Source: Sepiola atlantica (taxonomy: Eukaryota; Mollusca; Cephalopoda; Sepiida; Sepiolidae). From it: a stretch of DNA of 64,000 nucleotides. The stretch lies in the NCBI GenBank assembly GCA_963556195.1, contig OY744521.1, positions 127,401,459-127,465,458 on the forward strand. Direction: 5' to 3'. This document shows positions 22,469 to 34,184 of the stretch, piece by piece; position 1 is the stretch's first letter, and the number at the start of each line of letters is the position of its first letter. The notes beneath the pieces are model-generated. The model had not been told where the DNA came from and did not search any database. It saw only the letters and a program-made list of their open reading frames with translations. The position numbers and the translations under genes were made by a program.

Positions 22469-23060
22469 TCAAACCTCAAATTCGTCGCTGTAGCTGTTAC
22501 CGACTCGTACCCGACTACGTACATTGGTGTACATAGACGTTATCACCTGAACCAACCACTCAGTAACACCCAGCTTTCGCAGGGCCCACCAGATGACCCT
22601 TCTGGGGACACGGTCAAAAGCTTTCTCCAAATCTACAAATGCCATGTACAGTGGTTTGTTTGCTGCTAGATGTTTCTCCATGACTTGGCGTATGATGAAA
22701 ATTGCATCTGTGGTGCTCCTACCGGTATGAAGCCAAATTGCATATCAGTAATCTGTATTTGTTGTCTGATCAGCTGTTCAACAACTCTTTCCAGGACTTT
22801 CATGACCTGATCAATGAGCTTGAGTCCACGGTAGTTACCTCTGTTTAATGCATCGCCTTTACCTTTGTACAGACTTACTATAATGCTGTCTTCCCATTCC
22901 TTAGGTATGCATCCTTCTCTGATGATGGCTTCAATTAGTTCACGCACCAAACTGGCCCCTAGTTCACCGGTTGGTTTGAGCATCTCAGCAACTATACCAG
23001 ATGGCACAGCTGCTTTATCAGCTCCCATTTTATGGATTGCTTCAGTGATCATCTCATAAT
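22469..23060 (-). mobile_element. RTE-type LINE reverse-transcriptase fragment
   Basis: From 23060 downwards: ITEAIHKMGADKAAVPSGIV, then EWEDSIIVSLYKGKGDALNR and NYRGLKLIDQVMKVLERVVE (RT fingers), then after a one-base shift near 22730 EKHLAANKPLYMAFVDLEKA with FDRV (RT motif A) and WALRKLGVTEWLVQVI. It stops just before the expected motif B and is truncated at both ends. Same family as the copies at 25726-28615 and 41735-42770. Confidence 0.88.
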
Positions 23061-23103
23061 AAAAATAAAAATCATTTAAGCAATTTCTTCTTTTTTTTTC
23101 CAT

Positions 23104-24169
23104 TTTAATTCAATTATCATTTAGAAACTAAAACCAATGTTATGCTTATAGTGAATGTATAGCCGGTGGTAAACTAATTAACAAAATAATTTCATTACAG
23201 AATCATATTCCACCATAATGCATTTCGGTTCATTTATAAACAATTTTAATTTGATTAATGAAAATATCAATTAATTTATCATAATACAGTTTTCTTTTCA
23301 AATTTTTAGTTGGGTGCGTGTTACTCATAAACAGCAATGAAAAAGTTTTACTTTCTTTTACTTATAACGTTAAAATTAAAACCTATATAAAGTCAAAAAA
23401 TAGAATAAAAATAGTAATATGAGAGAGGAACAGAGTTTCTTGGTTGTATTATATAATGGTATTATCAGTTGGAAAGGACATCTTTAAAGGAACCAACCTA
23501 AGATAGATTTCCAGAAGTGAATAAGCTGTCGAAGGAAAATCTTTCTGGAAGGAAGTAGAAATCACAGATATCACTGAATATTTTGAGGTTACATAACAAA
23601 ACCTTTATTTTGGTAGGACTGACATAATTATTACAAAAAGATTCGGCATCATATGCTTGGATAAGTTTCATCTTGCCTGTAATTTGGATGAAGGCAAGGA
23701 CACGTCTCTTCCTCGCTGTGGTAAATCTTCAACTCACTTTTTTCGGGAACACCAAACAAGTAGTCCAATTGAAATGAAGTGATTTCATTGGTTAATAGGC
23801 CAATCACTCAGTGTAGGTTTATTTGTTTACGTCACAAGAAAATAGTTTGTCACAAAATGTAACTACTACAGTTTCATAATTTTTTTCCATGCAACATGGG
23901 GTGACACAAGTCATGCACAATGACTCAGCTCTAAAGTACTTATTATTTATCAATTTAGTTACAAATAACAGTTTCGAATGTAATTTTGCAAATACATCCG
24001 TTACATTTAACAATACTACTAATTTGGTACGAAAAAACAACAGACTTTATAAATAAATGCAAAAATAATTTTAAGTATAAATACTCCCAGACAATGCCAG
24101 GTCGGAACAGCTAGTTAAAAAAAAAAATAAACTGTATTCCATCTTCTTCTTTATTTGTTTTGTTTTCAG
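23104..24169. other. Intron sequence before exon B
   Basis: No gene or repeat recognised. It ends with a long polypyrimidine tract and TTTTGTTTTCAG, the acceptor of exon B. Confidence 0.5.
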
Positions 24170-24307
24170 GTGAAAGTGAAAATATTGTGTGGTCATCAAC
24201 TTGTGCACCACACACGAATATGAAGACCCTAAGTCCAAACTGTCAACTTCCATGGAGCCTTTCCCAGGGTCGAGAATTGACACAACTCCCTTCCACCTCA
24301 CAAACAA
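24170..24307 (+). CDS. Coding exon B of the unidentified host gene
   Basis: Bounded by TTTTGTTTTCAG| and ACA A|GTGAGT, a strong donor. The first two bases complete the codon left by exon A (G|GT, Gly); the frame reads ESENIVWSSTCAPHTNMKTL, then PNCQLPWSLSQGRELTQLPS, and ends in TSQT. It is open throughout, leaves in phase 1 and is a multiple of three (138 bp), so it could be skipped without breaking the frame. Polar, Ser/Thr/Pro-rich, no domain recognised. Splice-site quality and phase agreement are seen; membership in the same transcript as exons A, C and D is inferred. Confidence 0.72.
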
Positions 24308-24361
24308 GTGAGTGGTTTAGTTTTTATGAATATTTCATTTGTCTACCTTAGTATTGCACAG

Positions 24362-24605
24362 GGAGGTGACGGTGGTTAAGTGGGTAACGACACGGACTGA
24401 CGACTTGGGTGTGCCAAGTTCGAATCCAGTCGATTTCATAATACCACTTTTACTTAGGGATGTTGGCAACCACTATGTGAGCCTTCCTGCAAGAATGCCA
24501 ACAACAGGATCAAACCGGTCAAAGGTGTACCATTCTGATTCGTATGAATTTACTTTACTAGTATGGCACAAAGCTAAATCTGTGTGCAGACAAGTTTTCT
24601 AATCA
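24362..24605 (+). mobile_element. tRNA-derived SINE
   Basis: The head carries an RNA polymerase III A box TGGTTAAGTGGG (24373-24384) and a B box AGTTCGAATCC (24417-24427) with tRNA-like spacing. The body after 24440 includes GGATGTTGGCAACCACTATG and GTATGGCACAAAGCTAAAT. Lies 55 bp after exon B in the intron. The 3' limit is approximate; a TGTGTGTGT stretch follows. Confidence 0.75.
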
Positions 24606-24884
24606 AGTGTGTGTGTATGAGTTTGAATATGTGTATATATGTGAGAGTTGAGTAATGTGGTCATTTTAATTTCTGTATTGGTTTCATTCTTTTTTTTATA
24701 CCTCGGTTTCAGATTTGGTTTGTTTTTTATTAAGTACTTTTTTCTTTCTTAGGAAGCCATTCATTCTCTTGTGTGATTATTTATTATTCCATGTCTCATT
24801 GAATTATGGCATTATTTCAATAAGGAGGTGGTCAACTTTATAACTCAATTATCTTTATTTAAGATGTATCAATTGCATGACAGA

Positions 24885-25440
24885 TCTATTTTCTCTTATA
24901 TGTATACGCAATCCCTTGCGTAATAATAAGTTGTGATTTGGTTGTCGAAAACAGGCACTTCCAAACTCATGCATTGATACACAGACGATTAGAGCATCAC
25001 TGCACATGTGCACTTGTAACCTGCTGATTTCCGTCTAAAGCTGGATACGTACCAAATATAGTCGAGACTTCAACATAGATGAATGCAACATTTCCTCTCG
25101 CCTCTCGTCATCATCATGGTGATGAGAGGCGGGAATAAACTGAAGACCAACTGGAATAATATTATATTTCTACTATGATATCTGCCGACCTAGCAACTTA
25201 ACTTGTTTATGTTCCTGTATTCTTGTTCCAGTTAAATAAAAGATATTTATATTATTGTAGAGAAGACGTTGATGTTTTCCTTCGAACTCTGGTAACCCTT
25301 TTCTTATTCAAGTCAGATACGTTCAGATATGGCGCACTCAGTAAAATGGCTATCTCCTGTCTCAACACTCAACAAACACCATCACTTTATGTGGAAGTTA
25401 ATTGTTCAAATCAAACTTATATGATTCATTTTCAATAATT
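24885..25440 (+). repeat. LTR-like repeat, copy 2
   Basis: Homologous in order and spacing to 9121-9665: CGCAATCCCTTGCGTAAT, a GCCTCTCGTCATCATCATGG/GATGAGAGGCGGG dyad, CCAGTTAAATAAA, GACGTTGATGTTTT, CGAACTCTGGTAAC, CAAGTCAGATACGTTCAG, ATGGCTATCTCCTGTCTC. No coding capacity. Probably a solo LTR or similar non-coding repeat. Confidence 0.5.
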
Positions 25441-25725
25441 AACTTCTTAAAACAATGACCATGGCAAAAGATTTATGAACAATAAAACTTTGAATTTTAG
25501 TTGTCTTCTAATTTAATTCATTTACTTTGGCATACTTTTTTTGGAGGGGGGAGGTCGTACCTAAGCAGCAGAAAACAATAACAGCGACATACTCTTTAGC
25601 CTTGGTGTGCAATCACCTAAGAATGGTGCCTCGATAAAAATACAGAAACTCATCACCTAACTGGGTTGGCCTCAGGAAGGGTATCCGGTCAATAATAATT
25701 TTGCTTAATGAAATATCTTCCAAAA

Positions 25726-28615
25726 TAAATTTGTCGAACTTCAGGCTGTGCAGTTTGAATGTGGGAAGCTTGCAAGCTTCCAACATTCAGGAGACATTGT
25801 TGAGTTTCTTGAGAGAAGACATATTGACCTATATTGTGTCCAAGAAATGGAAAGGTAAATCTGTCAGAATGATTGTGGGAAAGAATGCAAGATATAAGCT
25901 GTTTTGGATTGGAAATGAAAAAGGGAACAGGTTGTGTTGATATTTTTATCATGGAGAAATGGGTAGATAATGTGATTGAAGTTAATCATGTAAGTGATTT
26001 AATCATACTGTTGAAGTTGATGGTTGGTGAGAAAATTTTTACAGCTATATCTGATTATGCAGCACAATGTGGTTTGAGTTCAGATGCAGGAGATGAGTTT
26101 TATGGCAGGCTTATTACAGTAACTAGTAAGATTGGTGAAAAAGAAGTTCTTACTGTGGCAGATTTGAATAGTCATGTTGGAAAGTCTTCTGTTGGTTTTG
26201 AGGGTGTTCATGGAGGAAATGGATATGGTGATAGGAATACAGAAGGAGAAAGAATCTTAGAATTTGGTCTTGCAATGGACATGTTGGTTGCAAAACTGTT
26301 TTCAAGAAAAGGGAAAGCTATCTCATTACATATGAATCTGGTACAACAAAAACCTAAATAAATTATCTGTTGGTAGGAAAAAGGACAAAACGTGATGTGA
26401 AAGTAATATCTGAAGAAATTATTATGCAACATAAACCAGTTATCTATGACTTTAAGTTGAAGAAGGCTCATACCTGGTGAAGAAATTGTGACACAACATA
26501 AACCAGTTATTTGTAACTTTAAGTTGAAGATGGTTCATGAGGTAAACAGAAAGTTTATCCCCAGATGAAGGGTTGAATAAAGAACACACGAAGCGTGAGT
26601 TTGAAGACTAAATGAATGATTGTTGAGTTGGCGGATCCACTTCAGGAGGTGTGGAGGAAGAGTAGGTGTACGAAAGGACCTCCAATACATAGGGTGACAT
26701 AATGGTGGAATGAAGAAGTAGAGAAGTGTATCAAAGAAAATGCGAAAATGATGTGCTTGTGTGGAGTTATGGAGTGAGTAGAGAAACAGTTTATTGAATA
26801 AGGATCTGTACAAAAGGCGGCAAAGAGGACAGCTAGAAGAGTAATCTAGAAAGCCAAGGTGGAGGCTGAGCAAGCTAAGTTTCCAGATATATTACAAAGG
26901 GATGACAAGAAGAATGAAGTATCCAGGATAGCACAACAGATAGCAAAGACAAATATGGATATTGTTGCAGAGAAGTGCATTCAAAATCACAGTGGGTTGC
27001 TAGCAACAAATGAACAGGACAAGAGGGATGCTTTGAAATGCTATTATGAGAGATTGTTGAATACTGAGTTTTCATGGAACTAAGAAAATCTAGAAGTTGC
27101 AGAAGCAGTATATGGTCCAGCTATAAGAATTGAGAAAGAAATTAATGTTACCAATACTAAAGTGCTCAATTTAGTCAGGTACGTTTAGAGATGATAACCA
27201 ATTTGTGTGCAAGAAGTGTACGACAATAGAGACGGATGAGAATTCAGATGTGGAAAAAGTATATTTGGATGGCAAGTCTATTGAGGTTGTCCAGAAGTTT
27301 TGTTACCTTTGTGATACCATTGGGCACAAGGAGGAACTGGTGTTAGTGTGATTACAAGAGTTAGAAGTGGATGCAGTAAGTTCAGGGAACTTTTGCAATT
27401 ACTAACAAGTAGAGCGTTACCACTGCCGACCAAGGTAAGAGTCTATCAGGCACGTGTGTGAACATGTCTGTACGCGTATATGTGTTCGTGCATTCACTGC
27501 ACTGGCTGTAATCGTCACCACACGTTGTGCCGGTTCAAAGGTTGTTATGCGATCTCGTCTTCATGCTGCAACAAAGACTCATGCCAAGTAGAATCATAAC
27601 TCAAGTTTATAAACAAGTACCAAATTTATTTGTTCGAGGTTACAAATGAAACTCGTGTTCCCCAGACTGAATGGCAGACTTGCAAAACAAGACTCTCTTG
27701 CCTGACCAGAAAAGGATAAGTCCAGCACAACCCTTTAGCTAAGAGACCCAGATGGGCCATCCTGCCTCCAAAGGCACCCAGCTTCAACTGCTCTCCAGCT
27801 CTCCCAAAAAACCCAACTTCCGGTCATGCCAGTGGGCCAGATCTCCCCTCCCATCTCTTTCTTCATGGCTGGGTCTTTCTCACTGGTCATAAACCACCCA
27901 GGCACTGACCACTTAAGATATCCTTGGAGATAAATGTCAGACAGAGGATTATCATGACGAATATCAGTGAACATCCCAGCATGGGTTCCGCCTTTTACAA
28001 GATACTTAATTCACCTCAAAGGGAAACAAACTTATGGGGTGGCTCAAATAAAACCAAAGATATTTTTACTTTATTTTGTGCCCCCTCCCTCTCTTTCCTT
28101 TGGCCGAGCATCTAACACTTGCAACGTCCGCCATTCATATGCATCATTACTACTGCATTTTTACATGTGGTATGCAGTGTGATGCTGTATCAAAGTGAAA
28201 CCTGGATAGTGAGGGTTGAGCATATGCGTTGCATGGAGAGAAATGATATGAAAATGATGGATCTTTAATGTGAGTCTTAACGACAGGTTTAGATCTGATG
28301 AGCTCAGAGTAAAATTAAATCTGAACAGTATAGGGAGATGTGTGCAGAACAGGAGACTTCGTTGGTTTAGCCACATTGAAAGCATGAATGAGAGTGCTTG
28401 GGTTAGTAGATGCAGTACAGTTGAGATAGAATCAGTTGGCAGAGGATGGCAAAGAAAAACGTGGGAGGAAGTGATAAGAATTGATTTGAGAGAAAGAGAT
28501 ATAAATAAATACCTGCTAGAAATAGGTTGGTTTGAAAGTCAGTTTCTAAAAATCGTCTAACGCATGCCAGCATGTAAATAGATATTAAACCGAATATGGT
28601 GGTGATAGTTTGAAG
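25726..28615 (+). mobile_element. RTE-type LINE, internally deleted, with insertion
   Basis: The endonuclease (APE-type) comes first: WKGKSVRMIVGKNARYKLFW, then MEKWVDNVIEVNHVSDLI, VADLNSHVGKSSVGFEGVHG (usual GDFNxHVG) and GYGDRNTEGERILEFGLAM. Decayed linker follows to 27083 (AKTNMDIVAEKCIQNHSGLL, ALKCYYERLLN). The reverse transcriptase is missing: at about 27185 the sequence jumps to DDNQFVCKKC...DVEKVYLDGKSIEVV. The C-terminal part continues at 28170-28560 (SVMLYQSETW, RLRWFSHIESMNESAWVSRC, GRGWQRKTWEEVIRIDLRER) and ends in the family 3' tail. Many frameshifts and stops. Confidence 0.88.
27467..28165. mobile_element. Unclassified about 700-bp insertion inside the RTE LINE
   Basis: LINE coding similarity stops after TAAGAGTCTATCAGGCACGT and resumes at about 28170 with SVMLYQSETW. 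The intervening DNA is more GC-rich (27720-27910) and has no recognisable ORF. ACATGT occurs at both joints (27472 and 28162), a possible short target duplication. Type unknown. Confidence 0.55.
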
Positions 28616-28800
28616 TAAATTAATCATGCACTCTTTTTATATGTTTCTTCTATGAAATAATTGTTCATATTTTTTTTACTTGTGGTAAAATTAACTTTAA
28701 AATAACATTCAAATGCGGTCAAATTTTGTAAAATAAAATGATTGGTATTTTTTACCTTTTGCCTCCACGCTGCCAATGGAAAAATAAAAATGCGATTCTA

Positions 28801-28805
<5 letters not shown>

Positions 28806-28842
<37 letters not shown>

Positions 28843-28855
28843 TGTGTGATTACAC
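28806..28855. repeat. (GT)n microsatellite
   Basis: About 50 bp of GT/TG dinucleotides with one GTAT interruption. Confidence 0.95.
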
Positions 28856-28929
28856 TCTTAAAAATACCTGGAATTTTTTTTTTTTAAATAAACTTTATGG
28901 AGGTTTACTAAACTATTTAAACTGAACAT

Positions 28930-28990
28930 AATTTGTAGAATTTGGTATATTCGGACTACTGTTCTCCGAATATACCAAATTCTACAAATT
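28930..28990. repeat. Perfect 26-bp hairpin with 9-bp loop
   Basis: 28930-28955 (AATTTGTAGAATTTGGTATA...) pairs perfectly with 28965-28990. The 9-bp spacer is CTACTGTTC. Confidence 0.95.
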
Positions 28991-31900
28991 ATCAACCCTC
29001 ATCTAAAAAATTCTGAACATAAATGATTATCCAGTTTTAGATCAGATAGCGTAGGACTCCTATTTCCAACATGGATACCACATCTTAAGTTAAAAGAATT
29101 CTCTTCTTCAGAACTACCAGCATATTTTAGAGATTTATTTTTTTCATATTGCTGTCCCATTTTTCATATTGCCATCCGGACTAAAGTTTAATGCTGGCTT
29201 TAATTAAAGGCATATTTTTCTTGTTATTTTACACATTTTTTCAGCAGAAAAAAAAGCCAATATGAGGAAAAAATGCTATAAAAAATAAATCTAAAATATA
29301 TTTGTAGTCTTGAAAAAAATTTAATAAAATGTTAAAATAGCTGCCATTTGGGAAATACAACAAAAATAATTAACCATTCTGTCCTACGTTATGTGATCAA
29401 GAACTGGAGAACAATAACATTTACGAGTCAGGAAGTCGGTGATCATTTTATGTTAAATTTATATAGTAAGAAACCCCCTGACACTAAAGCCTAAAATATT
29501 TTCAAAATTTTATTCAGCTTCTGTACTCTGTTAGGAACAACTCAAATAATAAATATGATATAAAAATAAATACTAAAATGAATGTATGAAATGATTTAGC
29601 TGGCAAAAACGAAGCGATTTGATAGTTTGCAAAATGAATTGAATTGGTTGTTATTTGGAAAATGTTGGAAGGATAAGCTGAAAGAAAATTTCTTGAAGAA
29701 AATACACAACACAGATTTAAACGATTTATGTATTGTAATTATAATACAAGAACTGTCTTGCAAACTAAGTGTGTTCATGGATTAATTAAAAGACCAACTT
29801 ATCTGATACTGTGAACGAGCTCCAGGTGATTGGCCCCTGCAACAAACGTCTAGATAGGATAGCTTAGTAGATACATTTAGTTCGTATGAAAACAACTACA
29901 AAAAAAAGGAAAAGATAAGGCTGTTCGCCGTTATCCCACCAAAATGAGTGCTTTGTGATTGGTTGAAGAGAATTGTCCTGTCCAATCAAAATGGAGCTAT
30001 TTTAAAAGGCAAGGGAGATAATCTATTAAGACAATAAAAAAGAGATGGTAACCTATTATATAGTCCTTTTTTATATAGAATAACAAAATATTAATTTTCT
30101 GTTTTTGTACTAAGTAAACCCTCGCACTAAAGTCTAAAATAGTTTTTATTTTTTAATTTTTACCAGGTACTGTACTCTGTTAGGGTCAACTCAAATCTTT
30201 ATCACAGTAATAGCACAGTAATATATAAATCACAATACGAAAAAAAATCAAATAACAAAATATTAACTTTCTGTGTTTACATTAGAATATGTACAGTAAA
30301 TGTTAAAACGATCCTTTACTTTCTGACACAAATTTATTTTCTTATGTTATCAGATCTTCTATTCAGATAATTTTTCAAAATAAAAAACACATTAATTTTG
30401 TATTTTTTTAGATGTTTACAATATAAATACAAAATGAAATATGTTATTACTATGTAATGTGTTCGTATGATGTTCATTTCATTTCCGGTAGCCAAATGTT
30501 GCAAAATTGAAATAAACATGTAACATTTGTTCAAATTTCTTTCATCTACCTCTTTCCATTGAAAATATATTTGAATAGAATTCTGACCTAGATTAATCCC
30601 AAACAGAAATATCTTCATAAAATCCTTTTATCATTTTGAATTGAATGAAACAAATAAATTTCCTACTACTTACATATTTTTGTTTCATTTAAAAATATTA
30701 TATGCTAAAATGTAAAAAGATAGATTTTCGTTTCCTATTCTAATAAAACAAATAGTCATTAAATGTTTATATAATATTTTTGTTTAATCTTTCTTCTTAC
30801 CAATAATACAAATCTTGAATTATCAACTGAATGTAGTTCCACTCAGCCAAGTGGTGATACGGCCATCGACCTGATCACCGCACTACAGGATAATTACTGC
30901 GCCACAGAATTATCATGTAGAATGTAAATTAGGCGCAAAAGATGTTCTTTTTCTTGTTGTATCCTTAGTCCGGGAATAAAAGTTGTGCTGTGCACACATA
31001 TTAATGTTACCCCATTTTATTCTTATCTTATCTTTTCTACTACATCTTCGTGACTCATAGTCAACCACAATGTTGCGATCTACCTCTCACAGCTTAACAA
31101 CAAATGTTGTTTATCAACATTTTATTAAAATCTGAACAACTTTTTCCACTGTGTGTCCTTGGATATAGCCGTTTGGAACGGTTTTGGGTTTCTAAAAAAA
31201 TATGCTACAGTTTCCGGTATACAAGTAAAATGAAAAAAACAGTGGAGTTTTTGGTAAAACTGCCCATCTCTAATATATATATATTAGAAGAATACGAGTA
31301 AAATTAATTCCCCGAACAGAACCGTTTTGCACTACTTTTATGTCCTCTTATGGAAATTAAAATCAAGATATAACGCTACTAAACCTTATGTCTAGAATCC
31401 TTTTTCCAATTTTAATCAAAATCCATTTTATAGTTTTTATTCTAGAGAATATCTAAAATTTAAGGCTTAAGCTTAAGAAGTCTTAAGTTAGCTCAACATA
31501 CAAAGTTTACATTTATTTAAATTTATCTTTATTTAAAAATTTTATATCATCTTATTTTAATAAGTTATTGCTTCAGCTGTAAATGTAACCCTGTTTTTGT
31601 ATATTATATATGTTTTAAATTGTATTGATATTTGAGGAGTTATTTTCTTATGCCAGATGAAATGAGTATAAAATGGCGACCACGTCCACATGAGTCGCTT
31701 TTAAAAAAGAAAATTATAAATAGTGAATTTTAATCTTTTTTTTCTGTGTCTTTATATATTTCATAGTTTTTATTTTCTGATTATAAATATCGTTTAATGT
31801 ATACAATTTATGTTAGCATAATAATTAGAATATCGTAGTTCTCTTATCTGCCATGTGTTAAACCGTGATGGTGAAAATATTTTACATTCTTTGATATAGT

Positions 31901-33839
31901 ACGGGCACTTGAAGTTAGTGATTTGTTTTTGTTTATCGGCATGGATGAACCATAATACTTGACTTTTTGATTTTTAAACTTTAATCTGAGTCCGAAATTA
32001 CTTTAAGCAACAGTTTTTAAAGGCTTAATCACTACGAAGGGTCATGAAGGAAACACGTGGAGACATTTATACCAAACCTCATTTCGTTCTAAATGACTAA
32101 AATATGAATTTTAAGTTGTTGATCATTTCACTTCTAACATAATTTCTGACTTGTGAAAAGACAAAATATCGTTCATTTCTGATAAGACAAAACAAAACAT
32201 GAATTTTATCGTGCGCTCCTCTCATATCAAAGAATGAAATTCTCATTTACTTTTGGCTAAAATCAAAGTGTAATATCTCTTTTGAAACTTAACTTCATAT
32301 TTTCTGTCTTTGATCAGTGAAGGGAAAATACTTCTAGACTAAGGTAATTTTTACCTTGTCTCAATCCATTTTGGGGAGCTGGATTTCTCCACATTAAAAT
32401 CCAACCTTGTGTCTAGCTCTGCCCTCGTGGGGAGACAAGTAAGTAGGAACACTCGTATATTTAAAATTTAAACTTTCAACGAGTTAAATCTTATTTTAGT
32501 CTATCAAATTAAGGTAAATCTAGCGGGAATCCCGGTTACATATTCATAATACAAGCAATGTCACATGCAAGGCAAAATAATAATTCACAAGCAATAGGTT
32601 GTTTAAAGAAAGCGTTTATTGAACGTGTGTAACAACAATGAAACAGAGTACATTAATATGTATACAGTATGTATGTGGAATGATGAATGCTGTGTGTATA
32701 TATGTATGTATGTATAATGTGTGTGGAGTTGAAATAGTTCATATGATTGAAAACCACATGGGAAAATATGTTCAATAAAGAAATTGTGTACGTGAAAATA
32801 AAATGTTTTGAAGAAGAAATTGTCTCTGTAGGAATATGAATGCGTGTGTGAAGAAAAATCTCTTACCGAGAAAAACATGTTTATGAATTTGAACACGTGT
32901 GATTTTGTGAGTCAGACAAGGAGATGAGCAGCGTCTCCGATGACTAAAGTCTGCTGTGGCCTGAACTGAAAATGGGCCTGTCTGGTATTGTGCACCGGTT
33001 TATATAATCGAGAAGAGGCAGATAACTTTTGGTCGTCTTCAGCACCACCTGACGGTGAAAAGCGACGCCTACTGACAAACCAGTGCAATTATGTTTGAGA
33101 GGGGGGGGGGGGGATAACTGCTACAATGTAAAGATTGACGGTCTAAACAGAACCCATAAAAGATTGTGTGAGGCAATAAAAAATGGTTTCATGCTTTTTG
33201 GTTTTGGTTTTAAATGAGAAACCATTTAGAGTGAAAATCTATTTAGTATTACGCATGTAGTCTTAAGAAAACCCCGTTTGAAATGTCTAAATTAACAAAA
33301 TGGAGTATTACGAGACCAGAAGTGTTGTTTTACTCGTAGAACCATGTTTTTTTGTTTTTTTATCAAGACGAAAAAAGTTTTAAAACTTTTCTTCTATTAC
33401 TGCTTAATACTACATTGAGTTTAGCTCCTCTCCAAAACATTCTTAATGTTGATCTTTAAAAAATATATATTATCACGTATACACTAATTTTATGCGAATT
33501 GTTTGAAGAAACTGTTTAGACCGATCTTTACATTTACCCAAATTAGTTAGTGAAATGGGTTTCCCAAACAACTGTTTTCTTTAACTTGTAAATACAACAG
33601 TTAAAGTTTAATCTTTTTTTTTAATGGGTCACTGGCCTTTCACTAGTAAATTATCAACTTAAGTTATGAAGTTTAGGAGTTATCCCGAAACCCATTTCAC
33701 TCTAAATAATTTGTGACTGAAGTAGGATCTAACTTCAACGATCAGATAAATATCGCCATCTATCTACACTTTGTAATTTTCTTCATTGTTCGTGCTACAT
33801 GGTTTTGTTTGTTTTGCTCTCCTGCAGATAGCCGCATAA
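28991..33839. other. Long intron stretch without genes
   Basis: No gene supported. A diverged direct repeat occurs at about 29467-29550 and 30115-30200 (CACTAAAGYCTAAAATA...TGTACTCTGTTAGG). 32990-33060 read on the - strand has TATATAAACCGGTGC and could be a promoter or LTR piece. 33128-33150 and 33510-33535 are an inverted pair (GTAAAGATTGACGGTCTAAAC and complement). A G12 run lies at about 33102. Confidence 0.5.
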
Positions 33840-34184
33840 GTGAAATATGGCAGTTAGGGGTAAAATAACAGGAAAACCTTAAGAAGTATTTGTGATGGAA
33901 GAATATTAGCATACACCGAAATTTACGGAAAATAATCCAGTATTTTTATTAAGAAATTCAACTTTTATTCGGAGGTTACAACCGCCGCTATTTTTAGCCA
34001 TTCAAAGGAGGAAATTCAAACACTTGGCTCTTCTGCACAACAAATGATGTCAATCCAGCGTCAAATCGTTAATCTTATTCATAACTTTATTTTTAAATTC
34101 TACTCTATTTTCCATAATTTGATGTATGTTAATGTTTTTCATTCACAAGTGTTTCCTATTTTGTTTTTAACTGCCATATTTCAC
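33840..34184. mobile_element. Short inverted-repeat element (MITE)
   Basis: About 100-bp imperfect terminal inverted repeats beginning GTGAAATATGGCAGTTA on both sides, 345 bp long, no coding capacity. No target duplication was resolved, so the superfamily is unknown. Confidence 0.65.

Noticed and set aside
24373..24427. tRNA gene
   Set aside because: A and B boxes are present but no acceptor-stem pairing was seen, and a SINE body follows.
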